Positions 6,693-9,981 of a stretch of 9,981 nucleotides of DNA are shown here, piece after piece. This stretch comes from Alistipes sp. (lineage in GTDB: Bacteria > Bacteroidota > Bacteroidia > Bacteroidales > Rikenellaceae): positions 1-9,981 of the forward strand of contig JAGCLX010000139.1 of assembly GCA_017646785.1 (NCBI GenBank). The letters are read 5' to 3'. The notes under the pieces were generated by a model. It was given only the letters and a program-made list of their open reading frames with translations. It searched no databases and was not told the origin of the DNA. How positions within the stretch are numbered: position 1 is the first letter of the stretch; each line of letters starts with the position of its first letter. Position numbers and translations under genes: made by a program.

Positions 6693-8036
6693 CTACAGAC
6701 GGTCAATCATTTTGTATCCCTCGACCTTAACCTTTGGCGATGCGTAGTCCTCGAGGTATTCTGCAAGTGTCATAAGGGCATTGGGGGCGCAGCAGTTGCC
6801 AATGAGTCCTCGCTTAGCCAACGACATGAAGCGGTCACCGGTGCGACCCTCGCGATAGCAGGCGGTGCAGAAGCTGGGGATGTAGCCCAACTCCAAGAGC
6901 CATCCTACAATCTCATCCAGCGTGCGCTCATCCGAGATGTCAAACTGTGCAGACTCCTCCGCATTCTCAATGCCCTCGGCATAGCCACCTACACTTGTCT
7001 TTGAACCACCACTAAGCTGTGATACACCCACGTCGAGTACCAACTCGCGTGAGCGCTTAGACTCGCGCGTAGATACAATCATGCCTGTGTATGGTACGGC
7101 GATGCGCAATACTGCCACGATGCGGCGGAATACCTCATCGGTAACAGCATTGGGGAAGTCCTTGGGGTCAATATCGTCTGCGGGGCGGATACGTGGTACG
7201 CTGATGGTGTGGGGACCTACGCCAAAGCGTGCTTCGAGGTGCTCGGCGTGCATAAGGATGCCGACAACATCGTAGCGGTAGTTCGAGAGTCCGAAAAGTG
7301 CTCCCACGCCCACGTCGTCGATGCCACCAAGCATAGCGCGGTCCATAGCCTCGGTGTGGTATGCCCAGTCGCTCTTTGGACCTGTGGGGTGCAGACGCTC
7401 GTATGCCTCGCGGTCATAGGTCTCCTCAAAGAGGATATATGTGCCGATACCAGCATCCTTTAAGCGTGTGTAGTTCTCCACGGTTGTAGCTGCAATATTA
7501 ACATTCACACGGCGTATAGCGCCATTTTTGTGGTGGATAGAGTAGATGGTGTCGATAGACTCCAACACATACTCAATAGGGCTGAGCTTGGGGTGCTCGC
7601 CCGTCTCCAGCGCAAGGCGCTTGTGACCCATGTCCTGCAATGCTATAACCTCGCGGCGTATCTCCTCCTGTGTAAGCTTGCGGCGGGGAATGGTCTTATT
7701 CTTAGCATGATATGGACAGTAGACACAGCCATTCACACAATGGTTAGAGAGGTACAAGGGTGCGAACATCACTATGCGGTTGCCATAGATCTGCTCCTTA
7801 AGGCGGCGCGCAATAGCGAATATGCGCTCCTCAACCTCCTTATCCTCTACCTCGATAAGTACCGCAGCCTCACGGTGTGAGATGCCCTTGCCTTGGTCGG
7901 CCTTGGCAAGTATCTCATCGATGAGAGCGCGGTCGTTGCGGTGCTCACGTGCCCACTCCAGTGTGGCGCGTATCTCGCCGTCGTGGATAAACTCGGCGGC
8001 GTGCTCCGACTTTACATCATATTTTATATTGCTCAT
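6693..8036 (-). CDS. hydG: [FeFe]-hydrogenase maturase HydG (radical SAM tyrosine lyase), interrupted by amber stop
   Basis: Cleaves tyrosine to yield the CO and CN- ligands of the H-cluster, built up as an Fe(CO)2(CN) synthon. The 447 residues before the stop contain the radical SAM motif CVNGCVYC (Cys100, Cys104, Cys107). They also contain the HydG-specific auxiliary cluster motif CX2CX22C (Cys390, Cys393, Cys416), which binds the cluster carrying the dangler iron. Both sets of ligands are intact. The reading frame stops at a TAG (6693-6695) after KMIDRL, removing the last 28 residues, which remain in frame downstream. The gene starts 2 bp after the hydE stop. Because both clusters are upstream of the stop, a truncated enzyme could still fold in part, but loss of the conserved tail may weaken it. 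Confidence 0.95.
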   Translation of the reverse strand: MSNIKYDVKSEHAAEFIHDGEIRATLEWAREHRNDRALIDEILAKADQGKGISHREAAVLIEVEDKEVEERIFAIARRLKEQIYGNRIVMFAPLYLSNHCVNGCVYCPYHAKNKTIPRRKLTQEEIRREVIALQDMGHKRLALETGEHPKLSPIEYVLESIDTIYSIHHKNGAIRRVNVNIAATTVENYTRLKDAGIGTYILFEETYDREAYERLHPTGPKSDWAYHTEAMDRAMLGGIDDVGVGALFGLSNYRYDVVGILMHAEHLEARFGVGPHTISVPRIRPADDIDPKDFPNAVTDEVFRRIVAVLRIAVPYTGMIVSTRESKRSRELVLDVGVSQLSGGSKTSVGGYAEGIENAEESAQFDISDERTLDEIVGWLLELGYIPSFCTACYREGRTGDRFMSLAKRGLIGNCCAPNALMTLAEYLEDYASPKVKVEGYKMIDRL

Positions 8037-8038
8037 TG

Positions 8039-9091
8039 TTAATGTTTTAGGTTGTTGTAATCTCCTCGTGCATAGTCTATGTGGTAGCCTATGGTCTGTA
8101 GCTCGCCTTCAAGGGCGTTCAGACCCTCAGCCGCCTCCTTACCCCACGAGGCTTTATTCTCATATATGGCATATTTCGCTCTTACGTCAGATGGCGATAG
8201 GTTGGGCATTACGACATTAGCTCCCGAGAGTATACCCTCTAAACGACCTCGTGGTGTGAGTGTCGCAAGCGCTGTTGTCGAAGGTAGTAGCGCCGAAGGC
8301 AGCATGAGTCGCGTGATGGCGATGGTTGCCAATACTAAGTTCAGCTCGCCTGCTGGCTCGTCGCCCAACGGTGTTGCCTTATGTGGCAGGAAGGGACCAA
8401 TGCCCACCATCTCGGGTTGCATGCGCTGGATTAGAAGTAGGTCCTCTACGATATGGTCAATGTTCTGACCCTTGACTCCAATCATCATACCCATGCCCGT
8501 TTGGTAGCCACAGCGCTTCAGCGCTTCGAGACACCCAAGCCTATGTTGTAGTCCCTTGCTTGATGGGTGTAACGATGCGTAAAGCTCCTCGTTTGCTGCC
8601 TCGTGACGCAGTAGGTAGCGGTTTGCTCCAGCCTCTTTAAGTCGCTTGTATGACTCCTCGGTGCGTTCGCCCAGTGACAGCGTGATGGCAACATCTGGAT
8701 AGGTGTTACGCATATCCGATATGAGATTCACGAGCCACTCGTCGGTATGTGTACCATCCTCGCCGCCCTGCAGTACGAAGGTGCGAAACCCCAGTGCGTA
8801 GCCCTCCTTGCAGCACCTCATAACCTCCTCGTGCGTAAGGCGATAGCGCTCAGCTGTGCGATTACTTCGTCTAAGACCGCAGTATAAGCAGTCACAGCGA
8901 CAGAAGCTCGATAGCTCAATGAGGCCTCGTATATATATGCCAAGTCCGAACTGCGCGCGCGCAGTTCGGACAGCATTCTCTCTGAGAAGTTGAAGCACGT
9001 CTTGGTCTGTGGCAGCACTTTTAAGCAACTGCCCTAACTCTGTTGCATTTAGTTTATCACCCTGCGTTAAGCGCTCGATCAACTTCTTCAT
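8039..9091 (-). CDS. hydE: [FeFe]-hydrogenase maturase HydE (radical SAM)
   Basis: A radical SAM enzyme that acts on the HydG-derived Fe(CO)2(CN)-cysteine complex on the way to the diiron subcluster of hydrogenase. The 350-residue protein has the family's usual length. The cluster motif is CRCDCLYC (Cys64, Cys68, Cys71), preceded by IYIRGLIELSSF, which is typical of HydE, and followed by GLRRSN. QGGEDG (108-113) is the SAM-binding strand. NVVMPNLSP near the C-terminus is also characteristic. The optional C-terminal second-cluster cysteines found in some HydE proteins are absent here. The gene starts 8 bp after the hydA stop and ends 2 bp before hydG. A perfect 28-bp palindrome lies in its N-terminal coding part (8944-8971). 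Confidence 0.95.
   Translation of the reverse strand: MKKLIERLTQGDKLNATELGQLLKSAATDQDVLQLLRENAVRTARAQFGLGIYIRGLIELSSFCRCDCLYCGLRRSNRTAERYRLTHEEVMRCCKEGYALGFRTFVLQGGEDGTHTDEWLVNLISDMRNTYPDVAITLSLGERTEESYKRLKEAGANRYLLRHEAANEELYASLHPSSKGLQHRLGCLEALKRCGYQTGMGMMIGVKGQNIDHIVEDLLLIQRMQPEMVGIGPFLPHKATPLGDEPAGELNLVLATIAITRLMLPSALLPSTTALATLTPRGRLEGILSGANVVMPNLSPSDVRAKYAIYENKASWGKEAAEGLNALEGELQTIGYHIDYARGDYNNLKH
8944..8971. repeat. Perfect 28-bp palindrome within hydE
   Basis: The half-site GTCCGAACTGCGCG (8944-8957) is followed without a spacer by its exact reverse complement (8958-8971). The centre is an alternating GC run of about 10 bases. In the mRNA it can fold into a 12-bp stem with a CGCG loop, about 120 nt after the hydE start codon. 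It encodes VRTARAQFG of HydE, so it is at the same time coding. Function unknown. Confidence 0.8.
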
Positions 9092-9099
9092 AGATTAAT

Positions 9100-9981
9100 T
9101 TATCGCTTCTTCAGCTCAGCGTCGAAGGTCTTCTTGCCGTCGCCGTATGCAGTGTGTACGCTCGGACCTGAGATACAACCGCCGTCGCAGACCATAACCT
9201 CGATGAACTGTGCTGGTGCCTTGCCTGTCTTACCATAAGCCTTGAGCAAAGCAACGTTCTTCTTATTAAGACCCGCAATCTGGAGTGTTGTGAAGTCGAT
9301 CTTGCCGTCAACAAGCTCCTTAACTGCAGCTGTAACACCGCCATTCTCAGCAAAACCGTGTGCTGAACGACGTGATGCACAATCAACGGGATGGATGTTT
9401 GCCTCGCCAAGCTCGATGTTCATACCACCAAGAACTGCGTGTGTCTCCTCATATGTAAGGATGTAGTCAACCAAACCCTTCAAATCCTCACGGCGTGCCT
9501 CCTTGCGCTTTGCAATACATGGGCCTACGAAGACAACCTTAGCGTTAGGATACTTCTCGCGTGCAAGCTGAGCAGTGTAAACCATAGGTGAGTATGTAGA
9601 AGAGATATACTTCTGCAACTCGGGTGCGTGCTTGCGTGCCATCTCCATGTATGAAGGACAGCATGATGTAGTCATGAATGACTGACCCTCCTCCATCTTC
9701 TCTGCAAACTCGTGAGTCTCCTTCTCTGTAGTGATCTCAGCACCACGAGCTACCTCGATAACATCCTTGAAGCCGATAGCCTTGATAGCGCCATACACCT
9801 GCTCGGTAGGAGCATTGTACTGTGAAAGGATTGATGGAGCTACGATAGCCACAACATCCTCGCCACGGCGGATAGACTGCAAAATATCGAATACCTGCGA
9901 GATCTCGAAGATAGCACCGAAAGGACAAGCGTTCATACACTTACCGCAGTAGATACACTTCGACTCGTCGATGTGCTCAAC
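9100..9981 (-). CDS. hydA: [FeFe]-hydrogenase catalytic subunit, group B-like, 5' end outside the window
   Basis: Carries the H-cluster and interconverts protons/electrons and H2. The 293 visible residues continue past the right edge: codons before the ATG at 9936 read CIYCGKCMNACP, a ferredoxin-type [4Fe-4S] motif (residues 9-20), so that ATG is internal. The H-cluster motifs are L1 TSCCPSY (105-111), L2 GPCIAK (Cys155) and L3 EVMVCDGGCISGP (Cys265, Cys269), giving all four cluster cysteines. The proton-transfer cysteine (Cys107, first of CC) is present. Group A enzymes usually have TSCCPxW, MPCxxK and a GG after L3; the Tyr, Gly and Gly-Pro seen here, with EVARGAEIT upstream, point to group B. 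It heads the visible hydAEGF operon, whose promoter is out of view. Electron partner unknown. Confidence 0.93.
   Translation of the reverse strand, partial: VEHIDESKCIYCGKCMNACPFGAIFEISQVFDILQSIRRGEDVVAIVAPSILSQYNAPTEQVYGAIKAIGFKDVIEVARGAEITTEKETHEFAEKMEEGQSFMTTSCCPSYMEMARKHAPELQKYISSTYSPMVYTAQLAREKYPNAKVVFVGPCIAKRKEARREDLKGLVDYILTYEETHAVLGGMNIELGEANIHPVDCASRRSAHGFAENGGVTAAVKELVDGKIDFTTLQIAGLNKKNVALLKAYGKTGKAPAQFIEVMVCDGGCISGPSVHTAYGDGKKTFDAELKKR

Noticed and set aside
6693..6695. TAG as a generally reassigned sense codon (pyrrolysine or glutamine)
   Set aside because: The lipoprotein, queE and hydF genes all end in TAG at natural C-termini, so TAG works as stop here; only local read-through remains possible.
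6524..6706. 60-codon minus-strand open frame across the hydG-hydF junction
   Set aside because: It is in a different frame from the hydG tail and overlaps the real hydF start; the HydG frame explains this stretch.
8512..8529. Short direct repeat GCGCTTCAGCGCTTC in hydE
   Set aside because: It is brief, in frame with ordinary codons, and likely chance.
9934..9936. ATG at 9936 as the start of hydA
   Set aside because: The frame is open to the window edge and encodes CIYCGKC, the first cysteines of a ferredoxin motif completed by the codons after this ATG; it is an internal methionine.

Overview
The window reads as chromosomal DNA from an anaerobic member of the Bacteroidales (Bacteroidota), probably gut-associated; genus is not determined. 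The evidence is promoters of the Bacteroidota type (TTTG, 19-20 bp spacer, TAnnTTTG), AT-rich leaders without Shine-Dalgarno sequences, a large fimbrillin-like surface lipoprotein, an ATP-dependent PEP carboxykinase of the Bacteroides type, and a DivIC-type septum protein. Everything except the lipoprotein lies on the minus strand.

Layout from left to right. (1) 1-749, minus: the first 249 codons of pckA (PEP carboxykinase, ATP). (2) 750-1210: divergent intergenic region with a minus-strand pckA promoter, a CRP-like inverted repeat over its -33 element, and a plus-strand promoter with a perfect hairpin at the expected transcription start. (3) 1211-3802, plus: an 863-residue lipoprotein with a fimbrillin-like N-terminal region and four divergent beta-sandwich-like repeats, closed by a strong hairpin terminator (3815-3857) shared with the convergent operon. 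(4) 3881-5354, minus: hpt, queE and a divIC/ftsB-like gene, tightly packed and driven by a promoter just downstream of hydF. (5) 5407-9981, minus: an [FeFe]-hydrogenase operon transcribed hydA-hydE-hydG-hydF. HydA looks like a group B enzyme and its 5' end lies outside the window.

The hydrogenase block is a self-contained unit: HydG makes the Fe(CO)2(CN) synthon, HydE processes it further, HydF assembles and delivers the diiron subcluster, and HydA is the catalytic subunit. Such a system disposes of fermentation electrons as H2 or senses/oxidises H2.

The most notable observations are: an in-frame amber codon in hydG that splits off 28 conserved-looking C-terminal residues, although TAG is a normal stop for three other genes here; a perfect 28-bp GC-rich palindrome inside hydE; a Gly-to-Val change in the P-loop of PEP carboxykinase; and the CRP-like inverted repeat over the pckA promoter. 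I found no CRISPR array, insertion sequence, tRNA or rRNA. Apart from the points above, the gene content is ordinary core and fermentative metabolism.
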